A DNA stretch of 25,901 nt from positions 1-25,901 of the forward strand of contig CAJNOQ010002154.1 in assembly GCA_905250885.1 (NCBI GenBank). Reading direction: 5' to 3'. Position 1 is the first letter of the stretch. Every line of letters starts with the position of its first letter. Of the stretch, positions 10,062-19,811 are shown piece by piece. Under the pieces are notes generated by a model. It worked only from the letters and a program-made list of their open reading frames with translations, did no database searches and had not been told where the DNA came from. The stretch is from Didymodactylos carnosus. Lineage: Eukaryota > Rotifera > Eurotatoria > Philodinida > Philodinidae. A program made the position numbers and the translations under genes.

Positions 10062-11290
10062 ATGGAGCAGTCGTCCTGGCAGCAAATGCATTCAATCAAT
10101 AACAGAAGAAAACGTAGACTTGATGAAGACAATGATACTGTAAAAAGATTTAAACAAGAAGGTATATAGAGCATTTTTTAATAAATTCTTTTCTTTAGTA
10201 TTATTTTTATATAATTTTAGATTATCATATTGTCACTACCTACGAAGATCTATGTAATGATGTTCAAATGGAAATTTTTGATTATATTGATGTCTATTAT
10301 TTATATAAATCTTATAGAAATTTAAATATACGTTTTGATCAATTATTAAGTGATCGTCATCTTCGTCTACATTTAAATACAAGAAATATACCAAATCAAC
10401 AACTTTATTCTTATTGTATGGAACAACTTTTTAATATATCAGATCGTCTTGTATCATTAAAATTACAAGCTAAAAGTGCTGAACCAACATTTCAATTTGA
10501 TGATCGATATGAATTATCTGTATTTTTAACGAGTTGTTGTCCTAGACGATTTTATCGATTAGAATCATTAATAATAACACAATGTGAATTTTCAATTGAT
10601 CAATTAGTTAGTTTAATACTTGATTTAAAATGTTTATCAAAACTTACTATACTATGTATTTATGAAGTTAAATTCATTGGATATAATATAAGTGATATAC
10701 CAAGAATGATTTTATTTGAAAATTATCTACCACAATTAAAAACTTTTATATTTCCCGGTGTTTATCGTTCAGACGTAAGTAATTATACATTTTATACAAT
10801 AAATAATAATCTTGAAAATTTATCAGTTCGTTGTTTACCTGAAGAATTATTTGTACTCTTTAAATATTCACCAAAACTAATATACTTAAATGTTACCATT
10901 TATGGTCCATGCCAATATTTTGCAAGATTCTTCACAATACCTGTTCTACCATTGTTAAAACATTTGAAAATGCGTCTTAGCGGTGTATCACATAATGAAC
11001 TCTTTATGCTATTAAAAGCAATGCCAAATTTAAAAATATTAGAATTAAATGGCTATGCTGATGATAAAAAACTATTTCATGGTGAAGAATTAATAAAACT
11101 ATCATCAATATTACCATTATTAATGAGATTTCTAATCGATATAGAAAGTATAAGACCGTTAAAAATTGATGCCGAGCAAATATTAGTCACATTTACTCCA
11201 GATCATTGGTATCAAGATGTTGAATGTGTAGAGCATGACAACTATGTTACACTATCAGCTACAATGAAGAAAGCGGATATTTTTGTGTAA
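10062..11290 (+). CDS. F-box protein with C-terminal repeat domain, two exons
   Basis: Exon 1 is 10062-10161 (ATG, 33 codons plus one base), then a 59-base GT-AG intron (10162-10220), then exon 2, 10221-11290. The phase joins exactly and gives about 389 residues. Residues 15-19 (RRKRR) form a basic, possibly nuclear-targeting patch. Residues 41-78 form an F-box: YEDL, MEIFDYIDVYYLY, then YRNLNIRFDQLL. The usual Leu-Pro is Leu-Cys here. F-box proteins bind Skp1 and bring substrates to SCF ubiquitin ligases. The remaining 300 residues have recurring Leu/Ile-rich strand-helix stretches (for example LPLLKHLKMRLSGVSHNELF), as in divergent leucine-rich repeats, and would bind the substrate. Such F-box genes are numerous and fast-evolving in bdelloid rotifers. 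An ATG at 10268 inside exon 2 would delete the first half of the F-box, so the spliced model is preferred. Confidence 0.8.
10162..10220 (+). other. Intron of the F-box gene (59 bases)
   Basis: It begins GTATAT and ends TTTTAG, with an AT-rich body and a T-rich run before the acceptor. Reading through it meets TAG at once. Removing it restores frame from GAA|G to AT|TAT, giving the split codon GAT (Asp34). Confidence 0.8.
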
Positions 11291-11985
11291 TTTGACTTGT
11301 TTGTCTGATGCTTTTTATGAAAGCGAGAATCTGACTATATTTTGTTGACATCTAATGATCTAATTCTCCGCTTTATGAAATGATAGTCAATCAAGAACTC
11401 AAAAAATCTAATGTGCGTCTTTCAGTATTCTAAAAGTGGAAGAAACTTACGTAATGAATCATATGCAAACAGTTAAGGAAATTTTATCTAATAAACAACT
11501 AATGTTCACTTACTGAAATTTTTTAAATCTATTACACATGCGCAACTATCAGTATAGTTAATTATTACACACATCAATATAAATAGTTTTCACACGTCAT
11601 TTAGAGACTGTTGGGATATGACAAAATCATTTTTTGAAGATTTTTGAACTCTTTTAGTCCTAGTGAATAACAGCAATCATCCAGATATCTTTTTTCCCTG
11701 TTCCCATAATAATCAGTTTTTTACTTTTATTTAATTTTTTTCATGATTTTCAACGTTGATTAATATTCAATTTGATTATATCAGAATGAATCTGATCTCA
11801 TTTAATAGTTAGATTATTATGAACTTAAAAATAAGTTATAATTGTACGTAGTTATCTCATCAGATCGATGAGTGTTAAAGTCGCTAACTTATCAGAATGT
11901 AGTGAATTATACTGCATGTATGTTGTTACGTGTATCAACGCGCGACACTATCACAGCTACTCATATAATTAACTTGTGTCCAGGG
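11291..11985. other. 3' flank of the F-box gene, no gene seen
   Basis: AT-rich and non-coding. AATAAA at 11490-11495 could be the polyadenylation signal of the F-box gene, about 200 bases past its stop. Confidence 0.45.
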
Positions 11986-13044
11986 TAGAGATGGACACCG
12001 GGACCAAAAAGTATTTCTGGTCCTGGTAAAAGATTTGTGTGCCATTCCATTAACTTTGTGGTAAACTATTATTTGACCACGCATTTTGTACAGAAATGTT
12101 TTTTCTTTCAGTCTGTATAGTTTAAAGTATATCACAGGCGTTCGTTATCAATTAATTTGGCAAATATAATGACCAGAACCAAATCAGTCCCGGCACGGTA
12201 ACCGGAATCTCGCCAAACAAGACTTTCCCCAATAAGACATTCGTCAATGGCGAAAGTACATTGGGTGTATTAGCGAAAGTACAGTGGACACGAAATAATA
12301 CTAACATAGGATACATGTGAGGAGTGAAGCTAGTGTTGTTAGAATATATATACCATAGTTTACACATAGGATATATTCGCATAGGAGCGAGTCATGTTTT
12401 TAAAGCGAGATTAATATGAAGAAAAAGACATAAAGCGTAACCTAGTGTTGTTCATCTGACGATGCACCTGTTGAATCTGATTTTGAAACATTAATCTTGT
12501 TTTCCTTTACTTTTCTTCTATGACAAACAGGTTCGCCAACAAGATGAGCAAGAGACTTGATTGTATTAGCTAATGATCTTGTTTTTGACGTTAACAAATG
12601 CAACAGTTTTTCAATTTGTTTAGTTTTACGAGCTGCTTTGATCGTCGACTTTTTTGGTTGAACAGAAGAAAAACCTAATCCAGTCTGAACCATTCTAGGA
12701 GATGAAGAATGAACGCGCAGAAGATCACGTTGAAGATCACGCGCACACACATGTGATTTTTCTAATCCACGTCTAATTCACAGCCAAAATGGCGAAAGTA
12801 CATTGGACGTTTGCCATTGGCGAGATTCCGGAATCCCTCCCGGCAATGTGTTCCCCATCATCGTATTTGCCAAATTAATTGATAACGAAGGCCTGTGATA
12901 TACTTTAAACTATATAGGCTGAAAGAGCAAACATTTCTGTACAAAATGCGTGGTCAAATAATAGTTTACCACAAAGTTAATGGAATGGCACACAAATCTT
13001 TTACCAGAACTAGAAACACTTTTTGGTCCCGGTGTCCATCCCTA
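11986..13044. mobile_element. 1.06-kb hAT-like element with ~230-bp terminal inverted repeats
   Basis: The left end TAGAGATGGACACCGGGACC and the right end GGTCCCGGTGTCCATCCCTA are inverted repeats. The arms 11986-12216 and 12818-13044 match over nearly their whole length, ending at CCGGAATCTCGCCAA and TTGGCGAGATTCCGG. The TAGNGATGG terminus is of hAT type. The direct repeat GTCCAGGG occurs at 11978-11985, exactly abutting the left end, and again at 13082-13089, 37 bases beyond the right end. That may be an 8-base target duplication if the true right end lies further out. No transposase is present. The interior holds a coding-like exon on the minus strand and the word GCGAAAGTACA three times. 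Confidence 0.75.
12442..12772 (-). CDS. Coding exon carried inside the hAT-like element, unknown protein
   Basis: An open frame of about 110 codons runs from an acceptor-like AATTAG (12773-12778) to TAG at 12442-12444. It begins RGLEKSHVCARDLQRDLLRV, passes through SSSPRMVQTGLGF, a Lys-rich stretch (KKSTIKAARKTKQIEKLLHL) and SLAHLVGEPVCHRRK, and ends DSTGASSDEQH. The codon use is like that of the host genes in this window, and the frame has no internal stops. There is no ATG at its start, only an internal Met. It therefore looks like a last exon rather than a whole gene. I do not recognise it. It is basic and Ser-rich, which suits a nuclear protein. It could be the tail of the element's own protein or a host exon captured between the inverted repeats. 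Confidence 0.45.
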
Positions 13045-13089
13045 GTGATGACAGTAATGACGATAACAAAGCCTTCCTGGGGTCCAGGG

Positions 13090-13577
13090 AGGGTTTCTTG
13101 TCGCCGTCACTGTCATGTTATACTAATCGTTTGTTTTTCTCAAAAAATCTATCATGAGTTTTGGAATCTGTATAGTTGGAAAGTGGGATCAAGGGAACAG
13201 TCATCATGCACTTAGAATTCGTAGTGCAACCTCTACTACATTTATTGTTGATTCATACAAAATAAAACTGTTGTCAAATTACTATGCTTGTTGCGTTGTA
13301 ACATCTGTATTGATATGTGGTCTGATGACATGAAGCAAACGAGAAGTCAATCAAAAGCGGATGTACTTAACAAGTGACCCTCATTTTGAGCCAGGCTTAA
13401 CAAAAAGATCCATGTCTTGTTTTCTTTAAGAGAACTGGCGGTATTCTTAAATACCGCCAGTTTTCTTAAAATAAACGAGACATGGGAAGATATACACTAG
13501 GCAAATAATCGTCAAGCAAATGTTGGGCGTAATGCATTCTGTATTGATTAATTAATTACAATACACATGTAGTGAAA
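13090..13577. other. Non-coding spacer with a 76-base hairpin
   Basis: No gene seen. The only structure is the foldback at 13410-13485, listed separately. Confidence 0.45.
13410..13485. repeat. 76-base hairpin, ~34-bp stem
   Basis: CCATGTCTTGTTT pairs with AAACGAGACATGG, and AAGAGAACTGGCGGTATT pairs with AATACCGCCAGTTTTCTT, with one wobble pair and small bulges. The loop is about four bases. The size overlaps that of animal pre-miRNAs, but the tiny loop and near-perfect stem fit a miniature foldback better. Confidence 0.6.
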
Positions 13578-14017
13578 TAGAGATGTGCAACCCGACCCGT
13601 ACCCGACCCGAAGGTTGGGTACGGGTACGAAGTTGTCGGGTACGGGTCGGGTACGGGTAGAGCAGTTACGGGTACGGGTTCTATTTTTTTTTAACTTACC
13701 CGAAAACCGGAAGGTTCGAGTGGAAAACTCTCAAAATTTTAGTGAAAAAATACAGGAATCCAGCTAACATACATTAAGGTTTAAAAAAGAATTACTTGAG
13801 AACGTAATGATAATTTGACATGTTCAGCCGAAAAACAAAAGTTTTTAGCTGGAAAACAAAAAGGAGAAATCTTTTAGGTATAAGTCGATTACGGGTCGGG
13901 TACGGGTACACAGTTCTCGGGTCGGGTCGGGTACGTGTACAAAGTTGTCGGGTACGGGTGGAAAAAAAAATTTCGGGTCGGGTACGGGTACGAAAATGGT
14001 ATCCGTGCACATCTCTA
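13578..14017. mobile_element. 440-bp non-autonomous hAT element with perfect 8-bp TSD
   Basis: The termini TAGAGATGTGCA and TGCACATCTCTA are perfect inverted repeats. TAGTGAAA lies immediately outside both ends (13570-13577 and 14018-14025), an exact 8-base duplication as made by hAT transposases. Both ends carry many ACCCG/CGGGT words (left 13590-13680, right 13885-13990), such as GGGTACGGGTCGGGTACGGG, forming dense GC-rich subterminal repeats around an AT-rich centre. Open frames in this stretch on both strands come from the repeats and are not genes. Confidence 0.9.
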
Positions 14018-14408
14018 TAGTGAAATATACCGTGTAAGTAAGTTAACTCATTTATTATGCTAATTTGCTTTGAGTTAACTGGTAAGAAAAAATACAACTC
14101 ACTACATTGGACAAATTCAAAGTTTTTGTATTGAATTGATTCGCTTTCTTTCAGGGATCATCATTATTTATCTATCAATAAATTAAGAATATAAATATTA
14201 GGCGTATGAATATTTTCACCTCAGTTCACTGAAAATCAGCATTAATCAGGTGTGATATAAAATAATTAAAGTTTCGACGGGTTCATTCAGGCATTGCAAT
14301 AGCTAATAGGAGGTTATAAACGTCCTACGCCATTATTGATAATCTTCACATATGCGAGGATAGATATCTATACGCATCTACTTACTTTTGATTCTTTGAT
14401 CGCAATAA

Positions 14409-15480
14409 CAAAGGAAGAGAGCTCTTTTCTCATTGATAAAATTGTTTGTGTTAGTACTAAACATAATATCGATTACCGATGGTCTTAGCTACTACGATAA
14501 TGTTTCAGGTATTTATCTTACAAAATATATAAATATATAAAAAAAAGACTCGGCTATAGACTAATATTCTATTCACCATTGAAATTTGTTATCTGTATTG
14601 ATTCTCTTGAAAAACAACATTCATCAACAACTGTTGCTCATTCTGAGTTTGTTGGTTCTGATAATGCAATAACGCGACAAATATTCAAACTCGTGGTTTA
14701 ATATTGGAGAAACGTTATCAAAAGATATTTGTCTTTACGACAATATATAAGGATAAAAATAATTGTATCGATAATAAAGGACATCATTTTCTTCGATTTA
14801 AAACCAACACTGATCTCCCACAACAATATTTCAATTTGTCCGTTGATCTTTTTAATTCAAAATCAAAATCGTTAAGTCTTCACAACAGTTTCCACATCAA
14901 CAATTCACATGGTGTTATTCAAAAACGAGTGGTGACTATAAGATTCAGTATCAGAAAGCAAAAATACGAAAATATGTTATTACTCAACTGTACGCACATT
15001 AGTACGGTACAACAATCGGGCAATGGACGTGTACTGACGGTAATTCAAGCATGACAGTTACAGGTAACTATTTTTGTATAAAACAAAAATAAAATAAATG
15101 TTCAATCGTGTTCGTAACAAAATAGATGTACAGATCAAATAACAACGACGCAATATCTTCTTCAGTATAGACAATGACCGTTAAATATTCAAGATTTACA
15201 CGGTGCTTCATCAACAGAAGAACAATGGTTGAACGATGTTTATTGGTTCAGAAAAGAAGAATGTCATAAGTGAACAAATCAGTTTCTGGGTGGAAATAAG
15301 CCAATGAATACGGGCTTATAGAAACAGGTAATAATGTAATAAAACTAATAAACGCGTCCAAAACCTTGCTCAGTATATTCCATTCACAGGTAAAAAGATC
15401 AAAAATAGGTATTATGATGGGAGTGGTACTGAATCAGATGGTTTCGATTGCTAAATACATAGATTTTAACTGCCAGACGA
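14409..15480 (+). pseudogene. Decayed multi-exon gene for a secreted protein
   Basis: Several coding-like pieces lie in order on one strand, each now broken. At 14409-14508 a frame without ATG encodes a hydrophobic signal-like stretch (LFSLIKLFVLVLNIISITDG) and then SYYDNVSG up to a GT donor at 14509. At 15003-15063 the frame reads YGTTIGQWTCTDGNSSMTVT and ends at a CAG|GTAACT donor. From 15127 it reads CTDQITTTQYLLQYRQ, a stop, then QDLHGASSTEEQWLNDVYWF and RKEECHK, another stop. From about 15395 it reads NRYYDGSGTESDGFDC and stops. A non-ATG frame (14704-15054) overlaps this region. The Cys, Trp and Asn-x-Ser content after a signal peptide suggests an extracellular protein. I do not recognise the family. 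Exon limits are approximate, and at least three in-frame stops and one probable frameshift argue that it is dead. Confidence 0.55.
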
Positions 15481-16071
15481 TAGATAAATGTTCGGAAAAT
15501 ATCCAAAAACGTCTACTGTAAACTTATGTCGAATATTTTTATTTAATACCGTCGGTTACCCTGATATAATCTAAAATCGCTCGGCATATGGATGGTATTC
15601 TCTACATATAAGTGCGAAGAATACCGCCCGATACACCATTTCAAATGTAATCAGTTTTGGTTTTGATGATTAGAAGAGCACATAAGAACAACAAAAAAAT
15701 AATCTCACTTTTTTCTCATTGATTCTATAGATATAGGATAAAGCTTGGTACAGAAAAATAGGCAATGAAAAATTGTACAAAGTGGTATATGACTCACCCT
15801 TATTAGGCAGTTGAGCATAAAGGAAAAAAGTTTTTTTTCAGCAACTGGTATCCGTAGCCCCTCCTCACATTAGTTTCAAAAACATGAAACTATTTTCTAA
15901 CAAAGAAACAGTTTTGCTTCAACCACGTTATTGTGATGTGATTTTGCATTAAACTGATGAAATTTTAACTTTTGGTTGAAATAATATTCTTGTTATTGTC
16001 TTCATTTGCTGATACTGATATCAATGCTACATGTGAGAAAAAATATCACAATAAGAGTTCAACTTCACTCA
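15481..16071. other. Intergenic, no gene seen
   Basis: AT-rich sequence between the pseudogene and the next foldback element. I see no coding frame or clear repeat. Confidence 0.4.
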
Positions 16072-16690
16072 CAATGAAACGGTTTGTACTGTCAAGCCGC
16101 TTTCAAGTTCGGAGCATGTGTATTAGATAGACCCTGGTGAGGTATAAAAAAACCCAGAAGGCTATGTACTGATGAGTCTTTCCTCCAGAGTTACAGTCAT
16201 TATACTGGAATTTTAGCCTATTGCATGATATCTACCAAAAACACTAATCACGATATTTCGACCTGAAGTTTTGCCCGCACGTAGGCCTACTTGTAACTAG
16301 AATGTTCTGCAAATTTCAGTTCAAAAGAATGTTCCCTTCTTGAGATATTGAATTTCCAAAATCACTCATGTTCTACGAAAAGATTGAAGAATGTCAGGTT
16401 TTTGGGAAACTCAATATCTTACGAAGGGAACATTCTTTTGAACTGAAATTTGCAGAACATTCTAGTTACAAGTAGGCCTACGTGCGGGCAAAACTTCAGG
16501 TCGAAATATCGTGATTAGTGTTTTTGGTAGATACCATGCAATAGGCTAAAATTCCAGTATAATGACTGTAACTCTGGGGGAAAGACCCATCAGTACATAG
16601 CCTTTTGGGTTTTTTTATATCTCACCAGGGTCTATCTAATACACATGCTCCGAACTTGAAAGCGGCTTGACAGTACAAACCGTTCCATTG
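16072..16690. mobile_element. 619-bp near-perfect foldback element (family B)
   Basis: The left arm (16072 to about 16359) is matched almost base for base by the right arm (about 16404-16690), around a spacer of some 45 bases. The ends read CAATGAAACGGTTTGTACTG and CAGTACAAACCGTTCCATTG. Only scattered mismatches are visible, such as CTTCTTGAG against CTTCGTAAG near the centre. TCA lies directly outside both ends (16069-16071 and 16691-16693), a possible 3-base target duplication. It has no coding frame and shows no similarity to family A. Confidence 0.85.
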
Positions 16691-16693
16691 TCA

Positions 16694-17845
16694 GTAAAGC
16701 TAATTGTGTTCACATGCTGAAATCTTTAGGATTACGTAGAACAAATATTAAAATCACAGAAACACAACTCTGAAAGCACAGTAGACTTTTAACTACGAAT
16801 GACATTCATTTAATGTAATCATACAGATTTCAACATAAGAGAAAAACTAGCTTTAATTAGCGACGCTTGCAATCTTTTGCGACATTTGATCGTATTATAT
16901 TTTGAACACCTTTGATCAATCGTTTCAACTCACTGATCACAACTGTTCACAATAATAAACATCATAAATATTATAAGATAAATTAATAGATTTTTTTCAT
17001 ATCTTTTATATTCCGATTCTTTCGGTATTTCGCCGCCATTAGTTTACAGAAAGAACAAATGTCAATCATTTTAGCAGTACATGCCCTATTGTTTACATAA
17101 CAAGTTTTTAAGCAAAAGCAGTACTAAGTTCCAGTTAACTGACACTTGAGCGACTCTGATATTAATCGATCCCTACGCAAACAAACACGTATATTCTGCC
17201 GTTTCTATTAACTTATTCACCTATGATCGCAATTGTTCAAAATGAATTTGTATATCCGAAATAATCTCGTAGCTATGACATTTTGATAAACTAAGTTTCA
17301 TCTCATGACGTTTCAGATTATTGAAACATTGTTTTCTTTTCACTTACTTTCACTGTCATCATGATAAGTGCAGAATCTATTCGATTTTGTTGATCTTAAG
17401 AAAGTTAAGACTGAAAAGCGTTACACGCTGCTTTACGCTACGTTTTACATGTCATAAAATGCCATCAGTGTTTATATCGCAAAATATCTGTCGAGCCATA
17501 TAATGCAAGAGCATGAAACTTTACTAAAGTATACATTTAGAGTCTCTTATTAGTTTTCGGAAGTTTCACTTCTGCAAACAAGTTGATTTTTCAAAGTCTT
17601 TCATACTATGGGTGACACCAGTTTATCCATCTATGGCTAAATAAATAGCTTTGAAACTGCATAACATGCTCTGTTGTTTTGCCTTGTCATTAAGTGTGTT
17701 TGTATTAGTTTCTGACGAATTGTGTATCTTGTCATTGTTTCTTATCTACCTGTGATATTGCACAATAATAACGAAAGTTTCTAAAGTTTATTTATAAGAG
17801 TTTTTTCTGTTAATATTTTCTATTCACATTCCATTACACAAAACA
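16694..17845. other. Gene-free upstream region
   Basis: Low-GC DNA with no supportable gene; the short open frame at 17321-17503 has no motif. TTTATAAG at 17791-17798, about 48 bases before the next ATG, is the likely TATA box of the gene at 17846. Confidence 0.45.
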
Positions 17846-18313
17846 ATGAATTTAGTGTATCTTCCAAATATTGGTTTCAAACTTGACTCATCAAATGAGA
17901 TCATTTTTAAATGGGGTAATGAACGAGAAGAAATTAGACATTTATTAAATAATTCTCATATAGCAGATGATGATGAAGATTATGGACAAAAACGAGATAT
18001 TTATCAAAATGCAGGAGAATTAATGTTGTTAAATTATGATGATTCAAATTATTTGAATGAACTTGAAATACATAAAGGAGTTGACATAAACATCAATGGT
18101 ATTATATTAAAATTTGGAGATGATGTAAATAATATTCTGAAAAGACTTCAGTCGTATGATAAATATAAAATATTAGACGATGATGGTACATTTTTATTGC
18201 CATCAATGAAAATGGCGATTGGAAACGGGGCATCAATGGGTGGCGAAGACGATAATAACAGTCTAGAATATTTTTATGCATCGGCAAATATCGATCATTT
18301 GATGGAAATTTAG
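17846..18313 (+). CDS. Acidic intronless protein with two similar halves, unknown function
   Basis: The ATG at 17846 follows a TATA-like TTTATAAG, and AATAAA at 18393-18398 follows the stop, so the 155-residue frame looks complete. It has no signal peptide or membrane segment and is rich in Asp, Glu and Asn, so a soluble intracellular protein is likely. Two parts resemble each other: residues 8-34 (NIGFKLDSSNEIIFKWGNER, then EEIRHLL) and 77-101 (KGVDININGIILKFGDDVNN, then ILKRL). Each runs Gly-hydrophobic-x-hydrophobic, then a strand ending in Lys-Trp/Phe-Gly, then a helix with Ile and Leu. The C-terminus has a Gly-rich loop (NGASMGGEDDN) and SLEYFYASANIDHLMEI. The pattern reminds me of small uncharacterised bacterial proteins, some of the immunity-protein type. 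That resemblance is from memory and unproven. Bdelloids often carry such acquired genes. No function is assigned. Confidence 0.7.
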   Translation: MNLVYLPNIGFKLDSSNEIIFKWGNEREEIRHLLNNSHIADDDEDYGQKRDIYQNAGELMLLNYDDSNYLNELEIHKGVDININGIILKFGDDVNNILKRLQSYDKYKILDDDGTFLLPSMKMAIGNGASMGGEDDNNSLEYFYASANIDHLMEI

Positions 18314-18392
18314 CCATAACTACTTGTTTAGTAAAATTAGTTTTTTCTTTTGATAATTAAACAGAACTATTATGAAGCGAAACAGTGACGTA

Positions 18393-18398
18393 AATAAA
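18393..18398 (+). promoter_or_regulatory. Polyadenylation signal of the acidic protein gene
   Basis: AATAAA, about 80 bases after the stop at 18311-18313, on the same strand as the gene. Confidence 0.4.
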
Positions 18399-18716
18399 TT
18401 CAATGTTCTCGTTAAATCAATTTTAGCCCATCCCACAAATGCATTCTTTTTTAATCATCCAATAATTTTATGTTATTATGGTGTGCGCAGAGGCTGCAGG
18501 AAAATGATCAGGATAACGTTAACTAGTTTTCAGAATCTTTGCAAAATACTTTTTCTTTATTATTACCTGTGATCCCGGACACTGATACCTGAGCAAACTC
18601 TAGTTGCTGAGTAAAATGTTAACATTGCTTTTAGTTCAGATTAACATCACAGCGTTGACAATGTCAAACATACGGTATCTGACTGCCGGAAAGAAGAAAT
18701 ATTTCAAAATAATTGA

Positions 18717-19087
18717 CGAGGGAATCGATTTAACTGTCAGATCGTTTTTTCAATGAGACTTAGCGGTTTATAGTTTATCGACTATGCTGATTCCGAATAC
18801 GACCATGGCAGTTGCCTACAGGTCTCCAGAGGCTGGTTTTCTGGAAAAGCAGTTTTCAGAAACTCTAAAAAATAACTAAAGCCTTTCTTAATAAGGCATA
18901 ATTATAGTCCACGCATTTCTCATCAAAATGAGACATCTTTCAGCTCTACACGACCTTTCTTTGCAAAGTTAGAGAATTTACAAGAAAAGCCCTACACTTA
19001 TTTCTTAAACTATAAGCCGTATAAGATAAACTATAAACCGCTAGGTCTCATTGAAAAAAGGATTTGACAGTTAAATCGGTTCCCTCA
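18717..19087. mobile_element. 371-bp foldback MITE, second copy of family A
   Basis: The ends CGAGGGAATCGATTTAACTG and GACAGTTAAATCGGTTCCCT (then CA) are inverted repeats. Pairing continues for about 75 bases, past CAATGAGACTTAGCGG and CCGCTAGGTCTCATTG. TGA flanks both sides (18714-18716 and 19088-19090). The middle keeps TATGCTGATTCCGAATACGA and CGACCTTTCTTTGCAAAGTT, which match the 6436-7015 element. Here the right-hand counterpart of that core is missing, so this copy has lost most of one inner arm. Confidence 0.75.
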
Positions 19088-19146
19088 TGAGTTCTTATTT
19101 TAATCAATATAAAATTTTGTTGGTTTCTTTGAAATGAGGATGGAGA

Positions 19147-19803
19147 CAGAGGCGACGGAAGGCTGGGTAAGGCTTAAGCCTTACCCGGATTTGGCTCTGT
19201 TAGGCTGAGCCTTATCCTGTTTTGATGTAGAATTTTAAATTTAGCACTATGCTATTTGGATAAAACTTTGCTACATTGGCAGCAACGTCTTATTTCTCTG
19301 AAGAAAAGGCGAAAACAACTTTTGCTGCGCGAATTAAACTCTGCTGTTTTTCAGTGATCTTAAACGCAGAGACTAACACGAGGTATGTGCGATGACCACA
19401 GACGACTGGATTGGTATAAAATGCGAACTTTTGACATCAGGAACGCTAAGAAACCTCGAAATGTAAATTATCTTTTGTTCAACATAGCGAAGTAGTCCTT
19501 TAGTTATATAGATATGCCACGTTTTCCAAACAAATATGTTTTGCTGTGATTAGTGTAGCGCAAACTTCTTCCCTTTTTTGGCCTTTTTGCTGCGAACATC
19601 ACTTATTCGGAGTCTGAGTAGAAGCAGCTTGGATTCTTGCAGCTCGAGCTGACATTTTATTTCGGTGAATTGAGCTCAAAAAAATATTTCCGTGTGCTTG
19701 CTCTTGCTACGAAAACTTTTACGGAAAATTGTACCTTTTCGAAAAACTTTCTAAATTCGCTGCCGTGAGTCTTACCCCGTTTGGGAACGTTCCGCCGCCT
19801 CTG
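19147..19803. mobile_element. 657-bp non-autonomous hAT element with perfect 8-bp TSD
   Basis: The element begins CAGAGGCGACGGAA and ends with its near inverted repeat TTCCGCCGCCTCTG. GATGGAGA occurs immediately outside both ends (19139-19146 and 19804-19811), an exact 8-base duplication. Subterminal GTAAGG/CCTTACC words (GGGTAAGGCTTAAGCCTTAC on the left, TCTTACCCCG on the right) recur in both orientations. CAG...CTG ends with 8-base duplications are typical of hAT elements. No transposase frame is present. Confidence 0.88.
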
Positions 19804-19811
19804 GATGGAGA

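Noticed and set aside
11935-12135. Minus-strand frame whose peptide (IYFKLYRL...) recurs at 12895-13215 on the plus strand
   Set aside because: The matching peptides arise because the two frames lie in the inverted arms of one transposon. They are non-coding ends rather than duplicated genes.
13590-13990. GGGTACGGGT-type repeats as interstitial telomere sequence
   Set aside because: The words are irregular, inverted between the two ends and confined inside TIRs with an 8-base duplication, so they belong to a transposon.
13585-14097. Three overlapping frames rich in Arg, Val, Gly or Thr
   Set aside because: They are products of the CGGGT subterminal repeats of the hAT element.
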